Source: Pontibacter beigongshangensis
Lineage (GTDB): Bacteria; Bacteroidota; Bacteroidia; Cytophagales; Hymenobacteraceae
Direction of reading: 5' to 3'
NCBI RefSeq assembly: GCF_014332515.1
Contig: NZ_VFSD01000006.1
Span: 157,136-221,135, forward strand
DNA length: 64,000 nt
Positions 1 to 7,612 of the stretch are shown piece by piece (the first letter of the stretch is position 1; the number at the start of each line of letters is the position of its first letter). Under the pieces are notes generated by a model. The model saw nothing but the letters and a program-made list of their open reading frames with translations. It was not told where the DNA came from and did no database searches. The position numbers were made by a program, and so were the translations under genes.

Positions 1-32
1 TTCTAATCAAAACGGCCCTCCGGAGGCTATGC
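1..32 (+). repeat. Short repeat copy a (forward, cut by window edge)
   Basis: TTCTAATCAAAACG then GCCCTCCGGAGGC; followed by CTGCTGCG. The head continues left of the window. Confidence 0.8.
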
Positions 33-90
33 AACTGCTGCGCTACCGCAGAAGCCATTTTTCTAATGTTAGTAAACCCTTAAGTACATT

Positions 91-1176
91 ATGCTGCTAT
101 TACAAGTCAAAAAAATGCGGGTCCTACTTCAATGGACACTGATTTTCCCGGTTCTGGCCTGGGTGCTGTTCTTCTCAGGACTGATCCCAGGCAACGATAT
201 CTTTAAATTTATAGCAAGCGCTCTCCTGATCCTGAGTGTGATGTCGGCTGTTCATCATTCTGAAATTATTGCGTTCAAGGTTGGAGAACCGTATGGCACC
301 ATTATCCTGGCGGTTTCGATAACGGTAATTGAGGTCTCCATCATTATTTCGCTTATGATGTCGGATGGGCAGGAGGCTGTTTCGCTGGCCAGAGATACCG
401 TGTATTCGGCCACGATGCTTATCCTGAACGGAATTGTAGGGCTGTGCCTGCTTATTGGGGGCCTGAAGCACCATGAGCAGAATTTTTCCAAACCTTCCGT
501 CACCATCGCCCTGGTTTCGCTGATCTCCATTGTAGTTTTTACCTTGGTGTTTCCCACCTTTACCAAGAGCGTTGTAGGATCTTATTACTCAACGCCTCAA
601 CTAGTTTTTGCCTCTATAGCCTGCCTGGTTATTTACTCTTTCTTTTTATTTGCCCAGACCAAAAGGCACAGGCAATACTTTCTTACCACAGGAGACAGTG
701 AGGAAAGTATTGAAATCAGCAAATGGGTGTTTCTGACAAGTCTGGTTTTTCTGCTGATCAGTCTGGGCATTGTGGTGCTCCTGGCAAAAACGCTCTCCCC
801 AACCATTGAAACCATAATTGCAAACAATAACCTCCCGAAGGAATTGGTGGGTGTTATCATAGCAGCGATAATTCTGTTGCCGGAAGGTGTGGCAGCCATA
901 AATGCGGCGCAGAAGAACAGGCTTCAGACCAGCCTGAACTTGTCGTTGGGTTCTGCGCTGGCCAGTATCGGCTTAACCATCCCAAGTGTGGCGATCGTCT
1001 GCATCATCTATGACATGAAAATTATTCTGGGCCTCGACATTAAGTCCATTATCCTGCTGGGGCTATCCGTGTTCACGGTCATGCTCTCGCTCAACAGCGG
1101 TAAGACGAATATTGTGTATGGGGTGGTACTTTTAGTAAACTTGTTCGCCTTTATTTTCCTGCTTATTTTTCCCTGA
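91..1176 (+). CDS. chaA: ChaA-type Ca2+(Na+)/H+ antiporter
   Basis: Inner-membrane cation/proton exchanger of the CaCA superfamily, expected to expel Ca2+ or Na+ using the proton gradient. The 361-residue protein is almost entirely hydrophobic, with about 11 membrane helices. It carries both alpha-repeat signatures of the family: GEPYGT followed by the acidic helix containing E81 (about residues 65-88), and LLPEGVAAINAAQ (about 262-274). The length matches ChaA homologues. An internal Met at residue 9 (position 115) is an alternative start. It stands alone, transcribed toward the LRR-kinase gene, with a short-repeat copy at the convergent junction. The family assignment is firm; ion specificity cannot be read from sequence. 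Confidence 0.88.
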   Translation: MLLLQVKKMRVLLQWTLIFPVLAWVLFFSGLIPGNDIFKFIASALLILSVMSAVHHSEIIAFKVGEPYGTIILAVSITVIEVSIIISLMMSDGQEAVSLARDTVYSATMLILNGIVGLCLLIGGLKHHEQNFSKPSVTIALVSLISIVVFTLVFPTFTKSVVGSYYSTPQLVFASIACLVIYSFFLFAQTKRHRQYFLTTGDSEESIEISKWVFLTSLVFLLISLGIVVLLAKTLSPTIETIIANNNLPKELVGVIIAAIILLPEGVAAINAAQKNRLQTSLNLSLGSALASIGLTIPSVAIVCIIYDMKIILGLDIKSIILLGLSVFTVMLSLNSGKTNIVYGVVLLVNLFAFIFLLIFP

Positions 1177-1291
1177 GGTTCCCTAAAAACGGCCCCTGGC
1201 GCTATAAGGGGCAGGATACGGCACGAACAGTGAGAGCACGACCATCAGCCTGTTGGATACAGGAACGGCGGCTCCGCAAAGGGTGTTGTTG

Positions 1292-1326
1292 ATTATTTGA
1301 ATGAAATAGCCCCTCCGGAGCTTTTT
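1292..1326 (+). repeat. Short repeat copy b (forward)
   Basis: ATTATTTGAATGAAATAG then CCCCTCCGGAGCTTTTTT; at the chaA/LRR-kinase convergent junction. Confidence 0.8.
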
Positions 1327-1362
1327 TGCGACCGCGCCTGCTGGCACAACTAGCATTATCGG

Positions 1363-2778
1363 CTACTGGTAGCCGTCAGTTACCGCGGTAGCTTGCCGGT
1401 GCATTTTTGCAGCCTGTTCCAGCTTTTCAGCAATTTGCCTAAAGCCGGGCCGTTGCAGAACGTCCTCCTGCAGGCATGCTTCTTTTAGCTGTACGAGTGC
1501 GAGGCAGGTAGCTTGGTCTGTATCTGCAGGAGCCAGGTGGGTGAGAAGATCATCGAGCAGGTAGCCAAAGGCTCTAACCTCGATGCGCTCCAGGGCAGGT
1601 GCCCAAGCTGTGATTGAGTTGCCGTAGCTTGTGGCAGCTCCAAAATCGCCTAGTATTGGGTAGGCCTGCTCATTTATTAATACATTGTGTGCGTACAGGT
1701 CGCCGTGCATTACATTCTGCGTATGCAGATGTGCTGCGGCAGCGGCAACCCCTGCTGCAATGGCTAGAGCTGCTGTCAGGGAGAAACTGGTGCCTCCGGG
1801 GTAAGTATCTCTGGTACAGGTTTCGAAACTTGGAGGTCCGCCTAAATTCTTAAACGAAGGCGGAATTAAGTTCAGGACCAGCCCCTGTTTTTGCTCCGGA
1901 TGGTTGCAAATCTTCCCGAGAACCTGCACAAAATTCGGGTGAGTGCCTGCTGCAATACAGGCATTCAGTTCATCAGCCGGTGATCCATCGCTGGTCACTT
2001 CTCCCTTGAAAATTTTTATGGCAACCTGTGCTGCATTTTTGTCCACATCAGCATGCCGCCAGTGAGCTTTGTAAATTACGCCAGAGGCACCCTCACCTAA
2101 CCGCGTGTCAAGCTCAAAGTCTGCCCAATCTAGTTCCTGGAGCGTATTATCCGTTTGCTGCAACGGGCAGCAGGGGTTGCCGGAAAAGGCGAGCCACGAT
2201 AAATGCGGAAGCGAGAACAGCCAGCGTGGAAGCGTTTCTAGTTGGTTGGCAGAGATCCGGAGCAGCTGCAAGTTGCGGCATGCAGCCATTTCGGTGGGGA
2301 GTTCTGTCAGTTTATTTCCTGCCAGCATGCATTTCTGCAACCTGTGGCACTTGCCGATAGACTTGGGCAGGTACTCGATCTGGTTATTGGTTAAGATAAG
2401 CCAACGCACCTGTGCCGGAATGGCATCTTCGGCTATAAAAGAAATTCTGTTGGCCTTAAAACCAATCATCTCCAGGTGGGGGCACTGCGCAAGCACGGGA
2501 GGGAAGTGGTCGAAGTCGTTTTCTGAGAAAAAGGCAATTCGCAGCTTCTTCAGTTTAACAAGGTCATCTGGCAGTTGTATTAAATGGTTTCCTGTTAAAT
2601 CGAGGATCTCTAACGAATCGGCCAGCTCAAGGATTTCGGCAGGAAAATCTGTTAAGCCGCTTGCTATTTTTAATCTTTTTATACCTTTGAGTTGTCCGGA
2701 TTTAAGTTGTTCCAGGGTATGCATGGCGCTTTGAAAAGTTAACAGGAAGGGGAAGCATAGTGGCAGTCGGTTTATCAA
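1363..2778 (-). CDS. Leucine-rich-repeat protein kinase
   Basis: A cytoplasmic-type fusion of about eight LRRs (residues 25-205) and a eukaryotic-like Ser/Thr kinase domain (about 220-465). Kinase motifs seen: glycine loop LGEGASGVIYKA, ATP-anchoring Lys in VAIKIFKG, catalytic loop HGDLYAHNVLI (HGD in place of HRD) and metal-binding DFGAAT. All key residues are present, so it is probably active. The first 18 residues look non-coding-like, and the Met at 2724 (MHTLEQLK) is the more likely start, because the LRR region begins directly there. LRR-kinase fusions of this kind occur sporadically in bacteria; their substrates are unknown. It is divergent from the GNAT gene and convergent with chaA. 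Confidence 0.87.
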   Translation of the reverse strand: MINRLPLCFPFLLTFQSAMHTLEQLKSGQLKGIKRLKIASGLTDFPAEILELADSLEILDLTGNHLIQLPDDLVKLKKLRIAFFSENDFDHFPPVLAQCPHLEMIGFKANRISFIAEDAIPAQVRWLILTNNQIEYLPKSIGKCHRLQKCMLAGNKLTELPTEMAACRNLQLLRISANQLETLPRWLFSLPHLSWLAFSGNPCCPLQQTDNTLQELDWADFELDTRLGEGASGVIYKAHWRHADVDKNAAQVAIKIFKGEVTSDGSPADELNACIAAGTHPNFVQVLGKICNHPEQKQGLVLNLIPPSFKNLGGPPSFETCTRDTYPGGTSFSLTAALAIAAGVAAAAAHLHTQNVMHGDLYAHNVLINEQAYPILGDFGAATSYGNSITAWAPALERIEVRAFGYLLDDLLTHLAPADTDQATCLALVQLKEACLQEDVLQRPGFRQIAEKLEQAAKMHRQATAVTDGYQ

Positions 2779-2943
2779 TAGATCCGTCTGATTGCCAGTT
2801 TCTGATCTTCCGGGTTTGATTTAAACCATAAAAGTAAGCATGCCCGCAGGTAAAACCATGCAACCGTACTTATTCCGTTATTTTCTTTTTAATTTAATCG
2901 TGCCAGCTACCTGGGTTTAGACAACAAAAGCCTCCAATAAACA

Positions 2944-3423
2944 ATGAACCTGCAGAGAACCGATTCCAGAAACCCGGATTTTATATCTCTTGTACAATTG
3001 CTCGACGCGGACCTTGCCAGAAGAGACGGAGACGACCATCCTTTTTATGCGCAATTCAATAAAATAGATAAACTAAACTATGTAGTAGTGGCGTACAATG
3101 GGGAGGAACCTGTTGGTTGTGGCGCCATGAAGGAGCTGGAGCCTGGCACCATGGAAGTTAAACGAATGTACGTTGCGCCCGACTCCAGAAAGAAGGGGTT
3201 TGCCTCCCAAATCCTGGCTGAACTGGAAAAGTGGGCCTGCGAATTGTCTTACAATAGGTGTGCGTTAGAAACTGGCAAAAAGCAACCGGAAGCGATCGGA
3301 CTGTACCAAAAGAGCGGTTACCGGCTTATTCCTAATTACGGACAATATGCCGAAGTTGAGAACAGTGTCTGCTTCGAAAAGAAACTGGAGCCTTCAGAGG
3401 CGGCGGCCATTTTTGATAGCTGA
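2944..3423 (+). CDS. GNAT-family N-acetyltransferase
   Basis: A 159-residue single-domain acetyl-CoA-dependent acyltransferase. The pyrophosphate-binding motif A is visible as EVKRMYVAPDSRKKGFA (residues 71-87), followed by the expected helix and the late LYQKSGYRLI segment that closes the fold. Substrate unknown. It is probably the first gene of a two-gene unit with the unknown gene 55 bp downstream, and is divergent from the LRR kinase. Base use is like the surrounding genes, unlike the AT-rich GNAT gene at 60.8 kb. Confidence 0.88.
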   Translation: MNLQRTDSRNPDFISLVQLLDADLARRDGDDHPFYAQFNKIDKLNYVVVAYNGEEPVGCGAMKELEPGTMEVKRMYVAPDSRKKGFASQILAELEKWACELSYNRCALETGKKQPEAIGLYQKSGYRLIPNYGQYAEVENSVCFEKKLEPSEAAAIFDS

Positions 3424-3478
3424 TTTTATGCTAAAAAGCATTTCCCTCTAAAAAATTACGGTTAAAACTGGATACGAA

Positions 3479-4021
3479 ATGTTGTTACCAGAATCAGAAT
3501 ATAAAGAGTTCTTAGAATTGCACATGCCTCTGCTTTATTTTGTAGGGCAGCAAACGGCTATAGTTTCTGCCGCCATGGATTTTCAGAGCTTTACACAACT
3601 TGATCTTAAGGTGAAATTCAAATGCCGGGAAGCCCTGCTGGAAAATGATCAGCTACTGGATGATTATTTGTCCCGGAACGCCGACCGACTAACAGCAGAG
3701 CAGGCAGAGCTGCTAAAGGGCTTTAAAAGATGCATAAAAGGCAACTTCATCATTCTGAAATGCCTGAAGAACCATGCTGTTTTTCTAGGCGCAGAAGACA
3801 ACCAGTTTTATGCGGTGAAAGCACTGGGTACCCGGTTCCACGAATTCTTTGGGAACTTCCCGGTTTTGGTATCAGCAAACATTTTGCCGTTTAAAGACAA
3901 GATTATTTACGATGGTTTTCTTCAATCCAATAGCATTTATTTTGAAAAGGAAATGACTGCAACGATGAATGAAAACTATAAAGAAGCAAAAAAAATGAAG
4001 CAAATAAATACGACGCTCTGA
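3479..4021 (+). CDS. Unknown protein, 180 aa
   Basis: I do not recognise a family. The protein is soluble, with no signal peptide or membrane helix. The N-terminal half is helical and charged (residues 1-80), the middle (about 95-150) is a mixed hydrophobic segment with YAVKALGTRFHEFFGNFP, and the tail is Lys/Glu-rich. Clean start 55 bp after the GNAT gene, with sensible codon use throughout. An internal ORF in the middle of a helix-rich protein without homology clues cannot be assigned; being a real gene is likely because of its length, its tight spacing to the GNAT gene and the lack of a competing frame. Confidence 0.7.
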   Translation: MLLPESEYKEFLELHMPLLYFVGQQTAIVSAAMDFQSFTQLDLKVKFKCREALLENDQLLDDYLSRNADRLTAEQAELLKGFKRCIKGNFIILKCLKNHAVFLGAEDNQFYAVKALGTRFHEFFGNFPVLVSANILPFKDKIIYDGFLQSNSIYFEKEMTATMNENYKEAKKMKQINTTL

Positions 4022-4223
4022 GTGCTGCAGCAGTTTTAATGTGCTGATGCTTCCATTGGATGATTTGGAGATTTGAAAATGAATTTCCGGGGCAGGCTTT
4101 GGAAACAATCAACTCTTCACTCATAACAATCCCTCGTCCTGATAGCCGAAGATTCCGAAGCATTTCGGGGAGACAAAAAGTCTATTATCTTACTTTTATG
4201 AAGAGCAGCGGCAGGTGCTACAA

Positions 4224-4254
4224 GCTCTTGAGGGGCATTTTTATTGGAATAATT
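4224..4254 (-). repeat. Short repeat copy c (reverse)
   Basis: GCTCTTGAGGGGCATTTTTA then TTGGAATAATT; contains part of the stop codon of the NFACT gene and acts as its likely terminator. CAG-rich tail at 4201-4215. Confidence 0.8.
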
Positions 4255-5824
4255 AGCCTCGCCGTTCAAAGGGATTGTCCGGTTTCACGAGCAGCACCTT
4301 TTCCCGCTCCACCACCACCGAGCCCGGAGCAGAACCTTTAGGCTTACGGACATATTTTTTGGGCGTGTACAGCACCGGACAGAGCGAGTCGCTTTTGCGT
4401 TTGCTGTAGTAGGCAGCCAGCTGCGCCGCCTTCTCCAGCACGGTAACCGGTACGGTTTTGCCCGCCTGGTGCTTGATCACCACATGCGAGCCCGACACAT
4501 CTTTGGCGTGGAGCCACAGGTCGTCTTTGTGCGTGTGGCGCTGGGTGAGCACATCGTTGTTTTTGGCGCTTTTGCCTACCAGAATCTTAAAGCCTTCCGA
4601 CGCAAACACCCTAAACGGAATTTCCGGCTGCGCCTGCTGCTTGGTAGAGAACAGGTGCGCATATTCCCGCTGGAAATTCTTCAGGGCCTTAAAGCCTTCC
4701 ACTGCCTCCAGTGCTGCTATGGCATCTTCCAGTACAATAATTTCCTCCAGTTTCCGCTCTGCTTTTTCCTCCAGCTGCCTCACCTCCAGGTGCTGGTTTT
4801 TGGCTTTTCGGTATAGGCGCTCTGCCTGCTTCTGAGGTGTTTCGTCTGGCTTAAGCTTATAAGAGCGGGTTTTGTCGGTGTAGAAGTCGTAAAGCTCAAC
4901 CTCGGTGCAGCGTGGCGGTATGTTGGTGAGGTTGGCCATGAGTACGTCGGCGGTTTGGGAGTAGGAGCGGTCGTGGCGAAGCTCCTGCAGCTTGCTGTCG
5001 GTTTGAGCCAGCACAGTGCGGGTGCCGTTGAGTTTTTTGGTGAGCTGCTGCAGGGCCTGCTCATATTGCCGCTCAAAGCCGGTTTCGTAGAGGTAGCTGC
5101 GGGTAAAGGCGTTCAATGCCTCCAGCGGGTCGTGCAGGGTGTGTTGCACATCGCCCAGCGGTAGCAGCGACAGCCGTGTTTTGCCTTCCAGCTTCGTGAT
5201 GTAGTAGGCCTCGGGCTGCTCGAGCTTTTCGAGGAGTGCCTGCACCAGCTCCCACTTTTCCTCCAGCGCCAGGTTTTCGTATTGTTGCGCTGCCAGGTAC
5301 AGGGCCGGCAGGTCGCCAAAGGTGGGGTAAATCTTCTTCAGATGTCCATCTGCTGCAGCAAAGGTAGCAAAGTTCTGGGGCAATGGCCTGTCCATCTGCA
5401 GCGGGTCTAGTTCCAGGTCGGCCCCAAACTTCTTGTGGAACAGGTCAACCGGTTCGCCATCCTGAAAGAGCACGATGTTAGCACGGTTGCCAAAGAGCTT
5501 AAAAAGCAGCACAAAACCACCGGACAAACGCAGGTAAAAGCTGCGCTCGTTCTGATGCTGCACCACTTCCTGCACCACCTGGCCCAACATAGGCTCCAGC
5601 AGCTCCACACTATTGGCCCGCGCCCGTTTAAACTCAGCAGGGAAGGAGAGGGCGGAGAAGTGGGAGGTGAGCATGGCACGGATATAGAACTCCTCTCCGG
5701 CACGGGCAAAACCCAGTATCAGCTCGTCTTTGTTCTGGCTGTAGCAAGTGGCCACCTGCATGCCTGCCAGTTGTGTGTTCAGCCGCAGCGTCAGTTGCTT
5801 CAGGAAGTAGTAGTTCTGGTGCAC
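4253..5824 (-). CDS. NFACT/RqcH-family ribosome quality-control protein
   Basis: A 523-residue homologue of the NFACT family (RqcH in Bacillus, Rqc2/NEMF in eukaryotes), formerly called fibronectin-binding protein A. Family members bind stalled 50S subunits and recruit tRNA-Ala for C-terminal tailing. Visible domains: NFACT-N (1-200), helix-hairpin and coiled coil (about 260-385, rich in Glu/Lys/Gln), and the C-terminal NFACT-R RNA-binding domain with DLWLHAKDVSGSHVVIK. The position aligning by eye with the Asp-Arg pair needed for tailing by Bacillus RqcH reads NERSFYLRL here, so Asp may be Glu; this needs a real alignment. The TAA stop lies inside a short-repeat copy. Confidence 0.85.
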   Translation of the reverse strand: MHQNYYFLKQLTLRLNTQLAGMQVATCYSQNKDELILGFARAGEEFYIRAMLTSHFSALSFPAEFKRARANSVELLEPMLGQVVQEVVQHQNERSFYLRLSGGFVLLFKLFGNRANIVLFQDGEPVDLFHKKFGADLELDPLQMDRPLPQNFATFAAADGHLKKIYPTFGDLPALYLAAQQYENLALEEKWELVQALLEKLEQPEAYYITKLEGKTRLSLLPLGDVQHTLHDPLEALNAFTRSYLYETGFERQYEQALQQLTKKLNGTRTVLAQTDSKLQELRHDRSYSQTADVLMANLTNIPPRCTEVELYDFYTDKTRSYKLKPDETPQKQAERLYRKAKNQHLEVRQLEEKAERKLEEIIVLEDAIAALEAVEGFKALKNFQREYAHLFSTKQQAQPEIPFRVFASEGFKILVGKSAKNNDVLTQRHTHKDDLWLHAKDVSGSHVVIKHQAGKTVPVTVLEKAAQLAAYYSKRKSDSLCPVLYTPKKYVRKPKGSAPGSVVVEREKVLLVKPDNPFERRG

Positions 5825-5901
5825 AGGTTGGTTGTTAATTGTTGATTGCTAAATTGTTAAATTGCTGTTTATAGGATTTTGAGGATTGGTTGAGTTGGTA
5901 C

Positions 5902-5960
5902 AATTCTTCTAATCAAAAAGCCCTTCCAGAGGTTTTTCTGCTGCTGATGCCACTGCTGCT
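5902..5960 (+). repeat. Short repeat copy d (forward, full tail)
   Basis: AATTCTTCTAATCAAAAAGC, CCTTCCAGAGG, then the complete tail TTTCTGCTGCTGATGCC and CTGCTGCT. Good example of head-core-tail order. Confidence 0.82.
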
Positions 5961-6138
5961 CTGGAAAAGTACATAAGAGGCAGGACTTATGCTGATGAGT
6001 ATCACCTACCTTCCAGGGTAGATTTTCTTACAATAGTGCCTCGTGCACATGGCGGGCTCCCGCCTTATTTTTTAGAAGCAGCTGTCAGTGATTTAGTATA
6101 ATAAAAAACTGCCAATAATCAACCATTTAACCATCTGC

Positions 6139-6170
6139 AACCACCAACCACCAACCACCAACCACCAACC
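6139..6170. repeat. Tandem heptamer AACCACC x4.5
   Basis: Four exact copies of AACCACC plus AACC, then AACAACC. Lies just downstream of the MBL hydrolase stop. Confidence 0.9.
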
Positions 6171-6182
6171 AACAACCAGCAC

Positions 6183-6944
6183 TCAAATCTCAAGCTGCAG
6201 GCCATCGTGGGCCAGGCTGATAAAATCGGGGAGTTGCTCCTCTACATGGCGGTGCCGCCCCATCAGGTGGCTTATGTGCGTGATGTAGCCTTTTTCCGGT
6301 TGAAGTTCAATGAGTATATCGAGGGCTTCCTGGAGCGAGAAGTGGGAGATATGTGGCTCGTGCCGGAGGGCGTCCAGCACCACCACCTTCGAGCCCTTTA
6401 TCTTCTCCATTTCTTCGGGAGCGATGTAATTGGCGTCGGTAATATAGGTGAAATCTCCGATGCGGTAACCCAGCACCGGCAGCTTGTAGTGCAGCACCCG
6501 GATAGGTGTAACCAGAATGCCATCTACCTCGAAGGGGGCCTCGGTGATAGGATGGAGCGAAACACGCGGGATGCCCGGGTAATTGGCGCCGGAGAAAATA
6601 TAAGGGAACTCCTGCTTGAGCTGGTTCAGCACCCGTTGCTCCCCATAAACTGGCATGTCTTTTTTTTGCAGAAAGTTGTAAGCCCTGATGTCGTCGAGGC
6701 CGGCGGTGTGGTCTTTGTGCTCATGGGTAAAGAGCAGCGCGTCGAGCGTTTTGATGCGTTCGCGCAATACCTGCTGCCTGAAGTCGGGGCCGGTATCGAT
6801 GATGAGGCTTCTCTGGCCTACCTGCAGGTGCACCGATACGCGCAGGCGTTTATCGCGGTAGTCTACAGAAGAGCACACCTCGCAGGTGCAGCCGATCACG
6901 GGTACGCCCTGCGAGGTGCCAGTTCCTAAAAACGTTATCTTCAA
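6183..6944 (-). CDS. PhnP-like MBL-fold metallo-hydrolase
   Basis: A 253-residue metallo-beta-lactamase-fold phosphodiesterase-type hydrolase. It has the GTGTSQG start typical of the PhnP/RNase Z-like branch, a Cys cluster GCTCEVC (C19, C21, C24) that in PhnP binds a structural zinc, the dinuclear metal motif THEHKDH (73-79), and later metal-ligand segments DANY and HISHLMGRHRH. Substrate not deducible; PhnP itself cleaves cyclic phosphodiesters, but most Bacteroidota homologues are uncharacterised. Its start overlaps the end of the upstream 90-aa gene by 4 bases, so the two are translationally coupled. Confidence 0.9.
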   Translation of the reverse strand: MKITFLGTGTSQGVPVIGCTCEVCSSVDYRDKRLRVSVHLQVGQRSLIIDTGPDFRQQVLRERIKTLDALLFTHEHKDHTAGLDDIRAYNFLQKKDMPVYGEQRVLNQLKQEFPYIFSGANYPGIPRVSLHPITEAPFEVDGILVTPIRVLHYKLPVLGYRIGDFTYITDANYIAPEEMEKIKGSKVVVLDALRHEPHISHFSLQEALDILIELQPEKGYITHISHLMGRHRHVEEQLPDFISLAHDGLQLEI

Positions 6945-7213
6945 TGGGTTTCCTCGTTACGTATTTGCAGATACAACTGCCTGTTCTTGTCGCTCAGGCG
7001 GCTCTCATCTACCGAAATAGTTCGCAGAATATCGTAAAGGCAGTTAACTTTCCCTTCTAAGCTGAAATATTTGTTCACGACGGCCACTTTCATATCTTTC
7101 AGGATACAGTAGCCGGCTTTAAAATTCCCTTTCTCGTAGCGCAGCACAAATTCAGACTCCGCAAAAATATCTTCGAGCTTGCTGAGGAAAGGCCGCGTGT
7201 ACTTTAACTCCAT
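6941..7213 (-). CDS. Small conserved hypothetical, 90 aa
   Basis: A short soluble protein of the sequence type MELKYTRPFLSKLEDIF, which I know only as a conserved Bacteroidota hypothetical. It has no signal peptide, membrane helix or recognisable catalytic motif. It sits between the response-regulator gene (10-bp gap) and the MBL hydrolase (4-base overlap) and is therefore almost certainly co-transcribed with both. The overlap and operon position are the main support that it is real. Confidence 0.8.
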   Translation of the reverse strand: MELKYTRPFLSKLEDIFAESEFVLRYEKGNFKAGYCILKDMKVAVVNKYFSLEGKVNCLYDILRTISVDESRLSDKNRQLYLQIRNEETH

Positions 7214-7223
7214 TTACTTCCTG

Positions 7224-7604
7224 TTATTCCCCGAGGTGTTGTTTTACGGTTTGAACCAGCATATCAAAATCAAGCGGCTTGGGGAGGTAAGCGTTTATGC
7301 CCGCTTCCTTAAAGTCTTCCATCGAGTAATTGTTTGCATTGCCTGTCACGGCGATGATCGGAATGCCGGCAATTTCCTTGTTGTCGTGCTTACGTATCTC
7401 GCGGGTACATTCCATGCCGTTTTTTACCGGGATGTTCAGGTCCATCAGAATAGCATCGATCTTGTTGCTCTCTACTTGCTTTAATACTTCGCCACCGTTT
7501 TTGGCAGTCAGTATCTTATAGTTCTGGAGCTCCAGAATCTTCTTCGTCAGGTTAAGAATTACTGAACTGTCTTCAGCAATCAGAATGGTTTTGCTATCTG
7601 CCAT
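7224..7604 (-). CDS. Single-domain response regulator
   Basis: A 126-residue stand-alone receiver (CheY-like). The acidic pair is ED at 11-12, the phospho-acceptor is D55 in ILMDLNIP, the conserved Thr is in IAVTGNA and the Lys in YLPKPLD. No output domain follows, so it must act by protein interaction or as a phospho-shuttle. It starts 8 bp after the giant hybrid histidine kinase ends, making it the natural partner of that kinase's C-terminal HPt domain. Confidence 0.95.
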   Translation of the reverse strand: MADSKTILIAEDSSVILNLTKKILELQNYKILTAKNGGEVLKQVESNKIDAILMDLNIPVKNGMECTREIRKHDNKEIAGIPIIAVTGNANNYSMEDFKEAGINAYLPKPLDFDMLVQTVKQHLGE

Positions 7605-7612
7605 AAGAATAG

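Larger units (their letters stand above)
5825..6182. other. 358-bp gap with repeat and heptamer tandem
   Basis: Between the NFACT gene start and the MBL hydrolase stop. Contains short repeat d (5902-5960), AT-rich sequence and a tandem heptamer (6139-6170). No gene. Confidence 0.6.
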
